A stretch of 64,000 nt of DNA from contig JBKBLR010000005.1 of assembly GCA_046296195.1 (NCBI GenBank), forward strand, positions 66,431 to 130,430, written 5' to 3'. This document shows positions 1 through 7,916 of the stretch, piece after piece; position 1 is the stretch's first letter; every line of letters starts with the position of its first letter. The DNA is from Amphiplicatus sp046296195. Its GTDB lineage: Bacteria; Pseudomonadota; Alphaproteobacteria; Caulobacterales; Parvularculaceae. Both the position numbers and the translations under genes were made by a program. The notes under the pieces are model-generated. The model did not search any database and was not told the DNA's origin. It saw only the letters and a program-made list of their open reading frames with translations.

Positions 1-185
1 GCGGCGTCTTCGTCGCCGACGCGGACCGCTATCAATGGCGCTTCGGCGGCGGCGACTGGAAGGAAGACACGCGCATCGGCCTTTATCACGAGGCGCCGCG
101 CAAGGGCCGCTTCGAGCTTAAGTGGCGCGACCGCCAGACCGGCGAATGGTTCGGACCGTTCGCCTATGACTATGCGGCGGAGTGA
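1..185 (+). CDS. Partial CDS, C-terminal end of an unrecognised protein
   Basis: An open frame runs in from the left edge (frame starting at base 3) and stops at TGA 183-185, giving about 60 residues. The tail is rich in Trp, Tyr, Arg and Asp and ends in WFGPFAYDYAAE. I recognise no domain in this fragment. Codon third positions are strongly GC, as in neighbouring genes, so it is probably a real gene cut by the window edge. The following 340 bases carry no confident gene, so it is probably the last gene of its transcript. Confidence 0.6.
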   Translation, partial: GVFVADADRYQWRFGGGDWKEDTRIGLYHEAPRKGRFELKWRDRQTGEWFGPFAYDYAAE

Positions 186-526
186 CGGCGGCGCCCGTTA
201 ACCATGATTCCGCGCCTGCGGCATTCTGTCATTAACCATCTAACTTCTTGATCCGTATACGAAACAAAAATCCGTCCCACCCCTTCCCCATGGCTTTATG
301 ATGGCCGCGCCGCAAGGAAAGGACGAGGAACGGACATGGACACCCCGCCGCGCCGCCCGCACGCCGCGCCACCATCGCCGATCAGGGCGAATTCTGCGCA
401 TTTTTCAGACGCCGATTCTGCGTATTTTCAGGCCGCACCCCGCATGAAAGGCCGAAAAACGGGAAGCGCGCCGGGAAAAAAATGCGCAGCTTTTGCAGCA
501 TCCTCGGGCTCCCGGAGGCGCGCAGG
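186..526. other. Intergenic stretch with two direct repeats upstream of the antitoxin
   Basis: No confident gene lies here. Bases 230-300 are clearly more AT-rich than the surroundings and probably hold a promoter for the downstream antitoxin gene. Two near-identical repeats, ATTCTGCGCATTTTTCAG (391-408) and ATTCTGCGTATTTTCAG (415-431), sit 24 bases apart and could be operator sites, since Phd/YefM antitoxins usually repress their own promoters. A possible 64-codon frame (336-530) starts behind a purine-rich stretch and ends in an ATGA overlap with the antitoxin start. Its composition is not convincing, so I do not call it. Confidence 0.4.
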
Positions 527-805
527 ATGAAATCCTATTCGACGGCCGAGACGGCGCGCCGCCTGTCGGCGATCCTCAAGGAGGCGGACGGCCGGCCGGT
601 GATCATCAAGCGGCACCGCCGGCCGCGCGCCGCCCTCGTTTCGATGCGCCGCTTCGAAATCTACGAGGCGCTTTTCAAGAAAGAGCTCGACGAAATGGCG
701 GCCGAGAGCCTTCAGGGCGCGCTGACCGCCGCGTGCGAGGGAAAACTCGGAACCGCGGCGCGTCTGCGCCTACGGGCGCGCTCGTTCATGAAGGCGGACG
801 GATGA
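527..805 (+). CDS. Phd/YefM-type antitoxin-like protein (orphan)
   Basis: A 92-residue protein whose first 55 residues (KSYSTAETARRLSAILKEA, then VIIKRHRRPRAALVSM and a following helix) match the N-terminal DNA-binding and dimerisation half of Phd/YefM antitoxins of type II toxin-antitoxin systems. The start at 527 is preferred to an in-frame ATG at 482 because GGAGG at 514-518 lies 8 bases upstream. No RelE, Doc or PIN toxin gene follows: the next gene is an acyl-CoA dehydrogenase. In this family the C-terminal part normally folds onto the toxin; here it is Ala/Arg-rich and unfamiliar. It is either an orphan antitoxin or a small autonomous regulator. Confidence 0.65.
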   Translation: MKSYSTAETARRLSAILKEADGRPVIIKRHRRPRAALVSMRRFEIYEALFKKELDEMAAESLQGALTAACEGKLGTAARLRLRARSFMKADG

Positions 806-890
806 CCCCGTTTGACCCCCTCGGGACCGGCGCGCTAGAGCCTTGGCGAAGAGGCGCAAGAGCGCCGCGAGACGATGCCAAGAGGACCCC

Positions 891-2072
891 ATGGGCGCAG
901 CAACGATGACCTTCAGATGGGAGGACCCGCTCTCCCTCGAAACGCAGCTGACGGATGAGGAGCGGATGATCCGCGACGCGGCGCGCGCCTTCTGCGACGA
1001 CAAGCTGATGCCGCGCGTCCTGATGGCGAACCGGCAGGAGCGCTTCGACCGCGAGATCATGACCGAGATGGGCGCGCAAGGACTCCTCGGCGCCACGGTC
1101 GCCGAAGAGTATGGCGGCGGCGGCGCGAGCCACGTCGCCTATGGCCTCATCGCGCGTGAGGTCGAGCGGATCGATTCCGGCTATCGCTCGGCGATGTCGG
1201 TGCAGTCCTCGCTCGTCATGTATCCGATCGAGGCGTTCGGCTCGGAAGAACAGAAGCGGAAATTCCTGCCGAGGCTCGCGACCGGCGAGATGGTCGGCTG
1301 TTTCGGACTGACCGAGGCCGACGGCGGCTCCGATCCCGGGTCGATGCGCACGCGCGCCGACGCCGTTTCCGGCGGTTTCCGCCTCAACGGCGCCAAGATG
1401 TGGATCACCAATTCGCCGATCGCCGACATCGCGGTCGTGTGGGCCAAGCTCGACGGCGACATTCGCGGCTTCATCGTCGAGCGCGGCATGAAGGGATTCT
1501 CGACGCCGAAGATCGAAGGCAAGCTTTCCCTGCGCGCTTCGGTGACGGGCGAAATCGCGCTCGATGACGTGTACGTGCCGGCGGACAACCTCCTGCCCCA
1601 TGTGCGCGGGCTCCGGGGCCCGTTCTCCTGCCTCAACAAGGCGCGCTACGGCATTTCCTGGGGCGCGATGGGCGCGGCCGAATATTGCTGGATGGCGGCG
1701 CGCGCCTATGCGATGGACCGCATCGTCTTCGGCAAGCCGATCGCCGCGACGCAGCTCGTCCAGAAGAAGCTCGCCGACATGCAGACGGAGATCGCGCTGG
1801 GCCTGCAAGGATCGCTCGCGCTTGGGCGCATGCTCGACGCCGGCGCCTATGTACCTGAAGCTATTTCCCTTATGAAACGGAACAATTGCGGCAAGGCGCT
1901 CGACATCGCGCGGACGGCGCGCGATATTCACGGCGGCAACGGCATCTCCGACGAGTATCACGTGCTGCGCCATGCGGTGAACCTTGAAACGGTCAACACC
2001 TATGAGGGCACGCACGACATCCACGCGCTCATCCTCGGGCGCGCGATGACCGGCATCCAGGCGTTTCAGTGA
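891..2072 (+). CDS. gcdH: Glutaryl-CoA dehydrogenase
   Basis: A 393-residue acyl-CoA dehydrogenase. It oxidatively decarboxylates glutaryl-CoA to crotonyl-CoA with FAD, the last specific step of lysine, tryptophan and glutarate breakdown. Family signs are the N-terminal RWEDPLSLE, the FAD/substrate segment CFGLTEADGGSDPGSM, KMWITNSPIADIAVVWAK, and the C-terminal NTYEGTHDIHALILGRAMTG, whose Glu (about residue 372) is the catalytic base. Length is normal. The start at 891 follows an AGAGGA element; an ATG at 906 is an alternative. It stands alone, convergent with the EAL gene (10-base gap). It would also consume glutarate if the accessory region produces it (see findings). Confidence 0.9.
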   Translation: MGAATMTFRWEDPLSLETQLTDEERMIRDAARAFCDDKLMPRVLMANRQERFDREIMTEMGAQGLLGATVAEEYGGGGASHVAYGLIAREVERIDSGYRSAMSVQSSLVMYPIEAFGSEEQKRKFLPRLATGEMVGCFGLTEADGGSDPGSMRTRADAVSGGFRLNGAKMWITNSPIADIAVVWAKLDGDIRGFIVERGMKGFSTPKIEGKLSLRASVTGEIALDDVYVPADNLLPHVRGLRGPFSCLNKARYGISWGAMGAAEYCWMAARAYAMDRIVFGKPIAATQLVQKKLADMQTEIALGLQGSLALGRMLDAGAYVPEAISLMKRNNCGKALDIARTARDIHGGNGISDEYHVLRHAVNLETVNTYEGTHDIHALILGRAMTGIQAFQ

Positions 2073-2081
2073 GGCGCCGGG

Positions 2082-3875
2082 CTACTCGTCAAGCAGCCGC
2101 GCTTCGCGTTCGGCCTTGCGCGCGGCGAGCCAGTCGCGCACCGGGCGCGGCCAGAAATAGCCGTTGTAGGGAACGACGCCGAGGATGAGCTTCGCCTTGC
2201 GGCGGCGACGGCGCGGCCTGGCGCGCGGCGCGAAGGTTTCGGCGATGGCGACCGTCTCCTCCACCCATTCGGTCGAGGCCGCGGCGGCGGGGATCTCGTC
2301 GACGGCGGGCTCGCTCGCGGCCGGTTCGGGGGCCGTTCTTGCAGGCGCAAGTTCAGCCTCGGCGGCGGTTTCATCCGCAGGCGGAGCAGGAGCAGGATCG
2401 GGCGGGGGCGCGGCGGCGGCCTCCTTCGGGGCGGCGGAGCCCGCCGGGGCATAAGGGGGCGGGGCGACGCCTTCGGCGCCCGACACGCGCACCGGCCGCA
2501 CGAACCGCGCGGACGCGCGGCCGACTGGCATCTGCGTGCGAATGCTGCGGCGCACCGCTTCGGCGGCGACCAGTCCCGACATCGGCGCGGGCGCAGTCGC
2601 CGCTTGCGCGGCGGGGGCGAATTCCTCCGCAGGCGGACTGATAGCGGAGGCCGGCTCCGGCGACGGCGCGGCGTCGTTGGAAAACGCCTCGAATTCGCGC
2701 GTCAGCCGGTCCTGCATGTCGCGCGCGGCGGCGGCGGCGGAGGCTTCGCCGGCCTTTTCCCGCAGCGCGTTCTTCGATTGCGCAGCCTGCCGGGCCGCGC
2801 CGCGTCGGCGGGCGCGCGCGATCGCGGCGGCCTTGGCGGCGGCGCTCAAAGCGGGCCTGCCGCTCTCCTGGCGCGCGGCGTCGGCCTTCGCGATCCGGGC
2901 GGCGAGCCGCTCGACGATCGCGTCATGGTCATCGGTGACCGTGGCGGCCGCCGCTTCGCGCGCCGGCGAGGCCGCCTCGACCCCGGCATCCTCCGGCGGC
3001 GGCACCTTCACGGCGGCGGCGAAAGGTGGCGCGCTCGTCCGGAACAGCGCCGCGAGATCCTCGGTCGACAACGGCTCGAGGCCGAGATGGCCGCGCACCT
3101 CATTCACCTGGCTCGGCAGGAACTGACTCAACGGCCCGACCTTGCCGAGATGGTTTCCCTGCGCGGCCGCAAAGCCGAGCCCTTTCAGCGCCGCAAGCGA
3201 GGCCTGATCTTCAACGCCGACCGCGGTGATCGCCGCGTTTTTCGCGGCGGCGAGCTCGATGAGCTCGGAAATCGCGCTGAGGCCGGGTCCGCGCACGGTG
3301 CGTGCAAAGCGCAGGATCGCCGCGCCGCCGGTCTTGATCTCAGAGAACGGAAAGGGATCGATCGAATTCAGGAATTCGTTCGCACGCCCGCGCACTTCGA
3401 TTGCAAGCCGCGCGCCCGTCTGGGCGAGCCGCTGCAGCTGCCGCGCCGCCGCCGCGATATCGGCGTCGACAGGCGGCATCGGACATTCGAGCGTGACAAG
3501 CTCGGGCGGAAAGCCCGCCTCGCGCATCATGACGCTGAAATGTGAAGCAAAGCTCTCATCCGAAAGATCGCTCAATGCGAGATTGATCGAGAAGCCCGGC
3601 GGCGACGGGCCTCGCCAGCTGCGATAGGCGGCAAGCGCCTCGCCGAGCACATAGCGCGACAGCTCGCTCATCCGCCCCTGCGTTTCGAAGAAGGAAATGA
3701 AGGCGCCCGGCGGCAGCACGCCGAGCGTTGGATGGCGCCAGCGGATGAAAGTCTCAACGCGCGCGAGCGCGCCATTGCCGAGATCGAAGATCGGCTGAAA
3801 AAGGACCTCGAAGTCCTTGTTCTTCAGCGCATTGTCGATGTCGAGATTGGACAGCCGAACTGCCTGCGCGACCAT
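2082..3875 (-). CDS. Degenerate EAL-domain protein with Ala/Pro-rich C-terminal half
   Basis: A 597-residue protein. Residues about 1-260 have the EAL (c-di-GMP phosphodiesterase) fold: FQPIFDLGNGALARVETFIRW replaces the usual phosphodiesterase opening, with ETFIR where active enzymes have E-A/V-L-x-R. INLALSDL and LECPMPP follow, but the DDFGTG-type metal motif and the Lys of KID are not recognisable. Catalysis is therefore unlikely. Residues about 290-540 are Ala/Pro/Glu-rich and probably disordered. The end is a basic stretch followed by a compact tail, VPYNGYFWPRPVRDW. The start has GGAGGG 12 bases upstream. It may be a c-di-GMP sensor or a scaffold; the function is unknown. Confidence 0.8.
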   Translation of the reverse strand: MVAQAVRLSNLDIDNALKNKDFEVLFQPIFDLGNGALARVETFIRWRHPTLGVLPPGAFISFFETQGRMSELSRYVLGEALAAYRSWRGPSPPGFSINLALSDLSDESFASHFSVMMREAGFPPELVTLECPMPPVDADIAAAARQLQRLAQTGARLAIEVRGRANEFLNSIDPFPFSEIKTGGAAILRFARTVRGPGLSAISELIELAAAKNAAITAVGVEDQASLAALKGLGFAAAQGNHLGKVGPLSQFLPSQVNEVRGHLGLEPLSTEDLAALFRTSAPPFAAAVKVPPPEDAGVEAASPAREAAAATVTDDHDAIVERLAARIAKADAARQESGRPALSAAAKAAAIARARRRGAARQAAQSKNALREKAGEASAAAAARDMQDRLTREFEAFSNDAAPSPEPASAISPPAEEFAPAAQAATAPAPMSGLVAAEAVRRSIRTQMPVGRASARFVRPVRVSGAEGVAPPPYAPAGSAAPKEAAAAPPPDPAPAPPADETAAEAELAPARTAPEPAASEPAVDEIPAAAASTEWVEETVAIAETFAPRARPRRRRRKAKLILGVVPYNGYFWPRPVRDWLAARKAEREARLLDE

Positions 3876-4076
3876 TCAGTTCCCTCCGTCCGGAAGCCCC
3901 TTGCGGCCGCCTGTCCGGCCATGGCGAATCCCCGTCACGCGCGAGCTTTCTCGAAGCGAGTTAAACGACCCTGAACGGGCTTCAAGCGCGGCGGCGGGAT
4001 CTCAACACTCCGGGACTCTCATCCGATTCAGAGCCCGCCGTAAACAGTTAATTTTCCATGAGAATCGGGGCCGCGC

Positions 4077-4844
4077 TCAGTGTTCGAACTGCTCGCGGAG
4101 GATCCGCTCGTCGAGTGACTGCCCACGGTCGAAGAGGAGCGCCATCGAGATCTCCCGGTTCTCGGCGATTTCGACGTCGACGGCGTTCCGGACCTCCTGA
4201 TTGTCCGCGACCGCCGACACGGGCCGCAGCCCGGCCTCCAGAGCCTCGAACCGGACAATAGCGTCATGCGGGAGGAGTGCGCCCTTCCACCGCCTCGGCC
4301 GGAAGGCGCTGATCGGGGTCAGCGCCAGAAGGTCGGCGCTGATCGGCAAGATCGGGCCATGGGCGGACAGGTTATAGGCGGTCGACCCTGCCGGCGTCGC
4401 CAGCAGCACCCCGTCGCAGGTCAGGGAGTCCATGCGCACCTTCCCGTTCACGTGGATCCTGACGCGGGCGCTCTGGCGCGTCTGCCGGAACAGCGACACC
4501 TCATTAATGGCGAGCGCGCGATGGACCGCGCCCGCCGCATCGGTCGCTTTCATGGCAAGAGGGTGGATGACCGCCCGCTCGGCTTCGGCGATCCGGTCCG
4601 GCAAGGCCTCGAGGTCGGGGGTGTTCATGAGGAACCCGACCGTCCCGCAATTGACGCCGTAAACCGGCTTGCCCGCCTTCATATAGGCGCGCAGAGTCTC
4701 CAGCATGAAGCCGTCGCCGCCGACCGCGACGATGACGTCGCACTGCGCCGGCCCGTGATCGCCGAAGCGGCGCCGCAGCGCCGTCGCGGTCTCGATCGCT
4801 TCCGGCTTGGCGCTGGAGAGGATGCACAGTCGGTTGTCGGCCAA
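4077..4844 (-). CDS. nadK: NAD kinase
   Basis: A 255-residue cytosolic enzyme that phosphorylates NAD+ to NADP+. The ATP/NAD-binding GGDG motif is at residues 42-45 within VIVAVGGDGFMLETLR, followed by YGVNCGTVGFLMN and the conserved DGVLLATPAGSTAYNLSAHGPI. Length matches the short alphaproteobacterial NadK form. The start codon is TTG at 4844, chosen because GGAGGTGGGCG stands directly upstream and no ATG fits. It is divergent from the aldolase-family gene, with about 125 bases between them for promoters. Confidence 0.93.
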   Translation of the reverse strand: MADNRLCILSSAKPEAIETATALRRRFGDHGPAQCDVIVAVGGDGFMLETLRAYMKAGKPVYGVNCGTVGFLMNTPDLEALPDRIAEAERAVIHPLAMKATDAAGAVHRALAINEVSLFRQTRQSARVRIHVNGKVRMDSLTCDGVLLATPAGSTAYNLSAHGPILPISADLLALTPISAFRPRRWKGALLPHDAIVRFEALEAGLRPVSAVADNQEVRNAVDVEIAENREISMALLFDRGQSLDERILREQFEH

Positions 4845-4969
4845 CGCCCACCTCCGGTTTTTCGAATCCTACGACGCGCCCCCGCCCCTCGGGAAGCGGT
4901 CCGCTGCCGGTCGGGCTCGCCAAGAGGGCGCCGGCTGGTGCATTTTCACGTAAACACAAGGAGGCGAGC

Positions 4970-5803
4970 ATGACCGCGCAGACGAAAATGGCGGAGACGG
5001 TGGGCCGCGCGCCCGGCTTCGATCTCCCGGATCCGGGAACCCTCCCTTCGCTGAAAGGAAAGGTGCCCGCCGAGGAATGGCGTCTCAGATGCGAGCTTGC
5101 GGCGACCTACCGGCTTGTCGCGATGTATGGCTGGGACGACATGATCTTCACCCATATCTCGGTGCGCCTGCCTGCCGAGAACGGCGAGGAGCGGTTTCTT
5201 CTCAACCCCTACGGCCTCTTCTTCGAGGAAATGACCGCGTCGGCGCTCATCAAGGTGGACCTTAAAGGAAACTCCGTCCAGGAGACGCCCTATTTCACCA
5301 ACCCCGCCGGTTTCACGATTCACTCGGCGCTGCACATGGCGCGCGAGGATGCGCACTGCGTCCTGCATGTCCACACGCCCTACGGCGTCGCCGTGTCGGC
5401 GCAGCAGGATGGCCTGCGTCGCTATTCGCAATTCGCGATGATTGTCCATGACGACGTCGCCTATCACGATTATGAGGGCATCGCGACCGATCTCGACGAA
5501 CGCGAACGCTTGGTGCGCGACATCGGCTCGCACAGCTTCCTCATCCTGCGCAACCACGGCACGCTGACGGTCGGCGCCAATTGCGCGACGGCGTTCCTGC
5601 GGATGTATTTCCTCGAACAAGCCTGCCGCGCGCAGATCCTTGCCCAATCCGACACCAAGCCGCCGCGCGAGGAGCCCCCGGCGATGGGCGCGAAGGTGCT
5701 GCAACAGGGCGCCCCGGCTTTTGCGGCGGGGCTTGGCGACAAGCTTGCCTGGCCGGGACTGATGCGCAAGCTCCAGCGCCTCAATCCCGGTCATGACCGG
5801 TAG
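4970..5803 (+). CDS. Class II aldolase/adducin family protein
   Basis: A 277-residue zinc-dependent aldolase/adducin-fold protein. Metal ligands are visible in LHVHTPYGVAV (His-x-His) and in LRNHGTLTVG; WDDMIFTHISVR and LLNPYGLFFEEMTASALIKVD are typical of the longer class II aldolase/adducin proteins found in alphaproteobacteria. Bacterial members include sugar-phosphate aldolases and decarboxylases, but the substrate of this subgroup is unknown. A strong AAGGAGG precedes the ATG. It is monocistronic, convergent with the SIMPL gene. Confidence 0.85.
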   Translation: MTAQTKMAETVGRAPGFDLPDPGTLPSLKGKVPAEEWRLRCELAATYRLVAMYGWDDMIFTHISVRLPAENGEERFLLNPYGLFFEEMTASALIKVDLKGNSVQETPYFTNPAGFTIHSALHMAREDAHCVLHVHTPYGVAVSAQQDGLRRYSQFAMIVHDDVAYHDYEGIATDLDERERLVRDIGSHSFLILRNHGTLTVGANCATAFLRMYFLEQACRAQILAQSDTKPPREEPPAMGAKVLQQGAPAFAAGLGDKLAWPGLMRKLQRLNPGHDR

Positions 5804-5812
5804 GCTTTCACC

Positions 5813-6514
5813 TTATTCGATGGCGTAGACGATCGTCACGGTCGCGCTGATCGTCTGTTCGCCGGCCATGATGGGGACGGCCTTGGCCTCCGCCATGTCG
5901 GCGCGCAGCACCACGGGATAGGGACCGGGCGCGACGCTGACGCTGTCTGAAATCTGCAGCACGCGACCGAGCTTGACGCCCGCCGCCTCGGCGTAGAGCG
6001 AGGCGCGCTCGCGCGCATCCGCCGCCGCCGCGCGCCGTGCGTCATTGAGCAGCGGCTTTGGATCGGCGAATCCGAACGAGATCGAATCAAGCCGGTTCGA
6101 TCCCGACGACACCGCCTTGTCGATGACGCCGCCCGCCTTTTCGAGATTGCGCAGGTTCACTCTGACCGTGTTCGTCGCCTGATAGCCGATGAGGCGCGGC
6201 GCCCCGCCCTCGCGCGAATAATCATACCGTGCCCCGACCGAAAGGTTCGACGTCTGGATGTCTTTCTTGTCAACGCCGGCGTCGCGGAGCGTCTTGATCG
6301 TCGCTTCCATCTGCGCGGAGTTCTTGCGCAGGGCCTCGGACGCCGTCGCGCCGTCCGCTTCGACGCCGAGCGTGAGGTAGGCCATGTCAGGCGCTTTCGT
6401 CGCCTCGCCGGCGCCTGTGACGATGATCGTGCGAGCATTCTCCCAGCCTTCGGCGGCGGCGGGCGCTGCGACGAGGCCGGCGGCGAGCGCGGCGACAGGG
6501 ATCGAGGGATGCAT
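5813..6514 (-). CDS. SIMPL (DUF541) domain periplasmic protein
   Basis: A 233-residue exported protein. Residues 1-21 form a signal peptide (ending AAPAAAEG). The rest is the SIMPL/DUF541 fold, with IIVTGAGEATKAPDMAYLTLGVEADGATA at the front, KDIQTSNLSV in the middle and a C-terminal repeat ending TISATVTIVYAIE. The family includes oxidative-stress proteins such as E. coli YggE, with no settled biochemical role. The start at 6514 is preferred because AAGGAG lies 7 bases upstream. A longer reading to 6895 would run through the antisense of the tRNA and is an artefact. Confidence 0.88.
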   Translation of the reverse strand: MHPSIPVAALAAGLVAAPAAAEGWENARTIIVTGAGEATKAPDMAYLTLGVEADGATASEALRKNSAQMEATIKTLRDAGVDKKDIQTSNLSVGARYDYSREGGAPRLIGYQATNTVRVNLRNLEKAGGVIDKAVSSGSNRLDSISFGFADPKPLLNDARRAAAADARERASLYAEAAGVKLGRVLQISDSVSVAPGPYPVVLRADMAEAKAVPIMAGEQTISATVTIVYAIE

Positions 6515-6663
6515 CAGAAGACTCCTTCCTGGACGCGCGGGAGAGAAGGCCCGCTCCCCGGCGAAATCAAGGCTGAAACCCGAACGGATTGCGGCCTTGG
6601 GGGGCGCCCAGGTTGCTGTTATAGGCGACGCTTCGCCTCCGGCGCGCATCGCCGCGCCGGCGC

Positions 6664-6739
6664 GGGCCTGTAGCTCAATGGTCAGAGCTGGCGGCTCATA
6701 ACCGCTTGGTTGGGGGTTCGAGTCCCTCCGGGCCCACCA
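6664..6739 (+). tRNA. tRNA-Ile(CAU), decoding AUA
   Basis: A complete 76-base cloverleaf with encoded CCA. The acceptor stem is GGGCCTG/CGGGCCC, the D arm GCTC/GAGC, the anticodon loop CTCATAA (anticodon CAT) and the T arm GGGGG-TTCGAGT-CCCTC. The anticodon arm and variable loop (GGCGGCTCATAACCGCTTGG) look like bacterial tRNA-Ile2, whose C34 is changed to lysidine by TilS, rather than elongator or initiator tRNA-Met. Broken insertion sequences follow within 200 bases, and a 43-kb accessory region lies beyond them, so it could mark an integration point. Confidence 0.92.
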
Positions 6740-6913
6740 AACAGTCTCCGGAAACTGTCCGCCTTTCGTCTCCTTTAGAATTCCCCCCGCACTTCCAGGA
6801 ATTAGCAACGAATTGGCGCGAGCAGAGAACATATTTGCAGCATTCAGCTGGGGCGCCTCCGGAAAGGTCCTTGGATTTTGGGTAGAATCCGTCAACCCGA
6901 GAGGAGACAGACG

Positions 6914-7178
6914 ATGAGGAAGTCGCGGTTCACGGAGCAGCAGATCATCGCGATCCAGACCGAGCGGGAACGAGGGTCAGTAACGACGGAGGTCTGCCGA
7001 AGGCACAGGATCAGCCCGGCGACCCTTCTGTAAATGGACGTCCAAGTTAGGCGGCATGGATGTGTCGGATGCGAGGAAGCTCCGGACGCTGGAGTCAGAG
7101 AACGCGAAGCTGAAGCGGCTTCTCGCCGACGCCTATCTCGACATCGCGGCGTTGAAAGACGTTCTGGGAAAGAGCTGA
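6914..7178 (+). pseudogene. IS3-family orfA transposase remnant, frameshifted
   Basis: From ATG 6914 the frame reads MRKSRFTEQQIIAI..., the start of IS3-family OrfA proteins (helix-turn-helix, EVCRRHRISPATLL), and hits TAA at 7031. The expected continuation (KWTSKLGGMDVSDARKL, then LESENAKLKRLLADAYLD, a leucine-zipper segment) is present one frame over and ends at TGA 7176-7178. One small insertion or deletion near 7027-7031 therefore broke the gene. The full orfB is absent; only a short, multiply broken stretch resembling its first residues (LTAQQARCAAALRMIEKLDLSQVRAR) follows to about 7290. Confidence 0.8.
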
Positions 7179-7317
7179 GAAAGAGCTGACGGCCCAACAA
7201 GCGCGTTGCGCGGCGGCGCTGAGGATGATTGAGAAGCTCGATCTCTCCCAGGTCCGCGCAAGGTCTTGCCGTGAAGCAGCGGGGCAGGAAGCGCGCGACC
7301 GGGACACGCGGGACAGT

Positions 7318-7623
7318 CAGGAGATCAGCGCCGCCGTCGCGCCCGGCGCCCACGCCGTCCTCATTGTTGATTAGGCCGGCTGGCACATGACGCCAAAGCT
7401 GAAGACGCCTGCAAACATCACCATCCTGCCGCTCCCCGCCAGAGCGCCCGAACTCAATCCCGTCGAAAACGTCTGGCAGTTCATGCGGGATAACTGGCTC
7501 TCAAACCGCGTCTTCAAAAACTATGACGAAATCGTCGCCCTGTGCTGCGAGGCATGGACAAAACTCGTCGATCAGCCGTGGCGCATCATGTCCATCGGAA
7601 ATCGCAAATGGGCCAATGCGTGA
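7318..7623 (+). pseudogene. IS630-family transposase remnant, C-terminal third with internal stop
   Basis: The frame reads QEISAAVAPGAHAVLIVD, TAG at 7372-7374, then AGWHMTPKLKTPANITILPL and PELNPVENVWQFMRDNW, ending at TGA 7621-7623. This is the end of the DDE domain of IS630-family transposases; the Glu of NPVEN is the third catalytic acid. The TAG stands where these proteins usually have a sense codon between Asp and Ala-Gly-Trp-His. The 5' two-thirds of the gene are missing and the fragment is joined to IS3 debris. It is inactive. Confidence 0.85.
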
Positions 7624-7916
7624 TCCTCAGCGAAAGTTGGTATTAGGCGCGGAACACAATTCCCTGTTCCGCGGGAGCAGGGAATTCGCATCCAGGCCTA
7701 TGAAATATCCCGGCTATCCGCCGCAAAATTCGCGCCGAACCGCCCAATATCGACGTTTTTCCCTATAAATTCCCTGATAAAGTGGAAAATGACGGCCGAG
7801 ACCCGTTCGAGCAGGACTACTTTCACCGCCATTGCGACACATGGCCAAGCCATTTGAGCGCTTTTTGGCGCCGTGGGGCGAGATAACCATCAAGGCGGCG
7901 AAACCGCGCCAATGGC
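7624..7916. repeat. Non-coding IS-flank debris with an inverted repeat
   Basis: No gene is supported here. Bases 7658-7686 form a perfect 9-bp inverted repeat (AATTCCCTG, 11-base loop, CAGGGAATT), and AAATTCCCTG recurs near 7767-7776. The stretch is less GC-rich than the neighbouring genes and follows the IS630 fragment directly. It is best read as leftover mobile-element sequence at the left edge of the accessory region. Confidence 0.5.

Noticed and set aside
336..530. Possible 64-residue leader gene ending in an ATGA overlap with the antitoxin
   Set aside because: Composition is not protein-like, it covers the twin repeats, and no homology is recognisable. A weak ribosome site alone is not enough.
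6515..6895. N-terminal extension of the SIMPL gene through 6895
   Set aside because: It reads through the antisense of the tRNA (the familiar WARRDSNPQPSGYEP-type false peptide), while a signal peptide and a ribosome site mark the true start at 6514.
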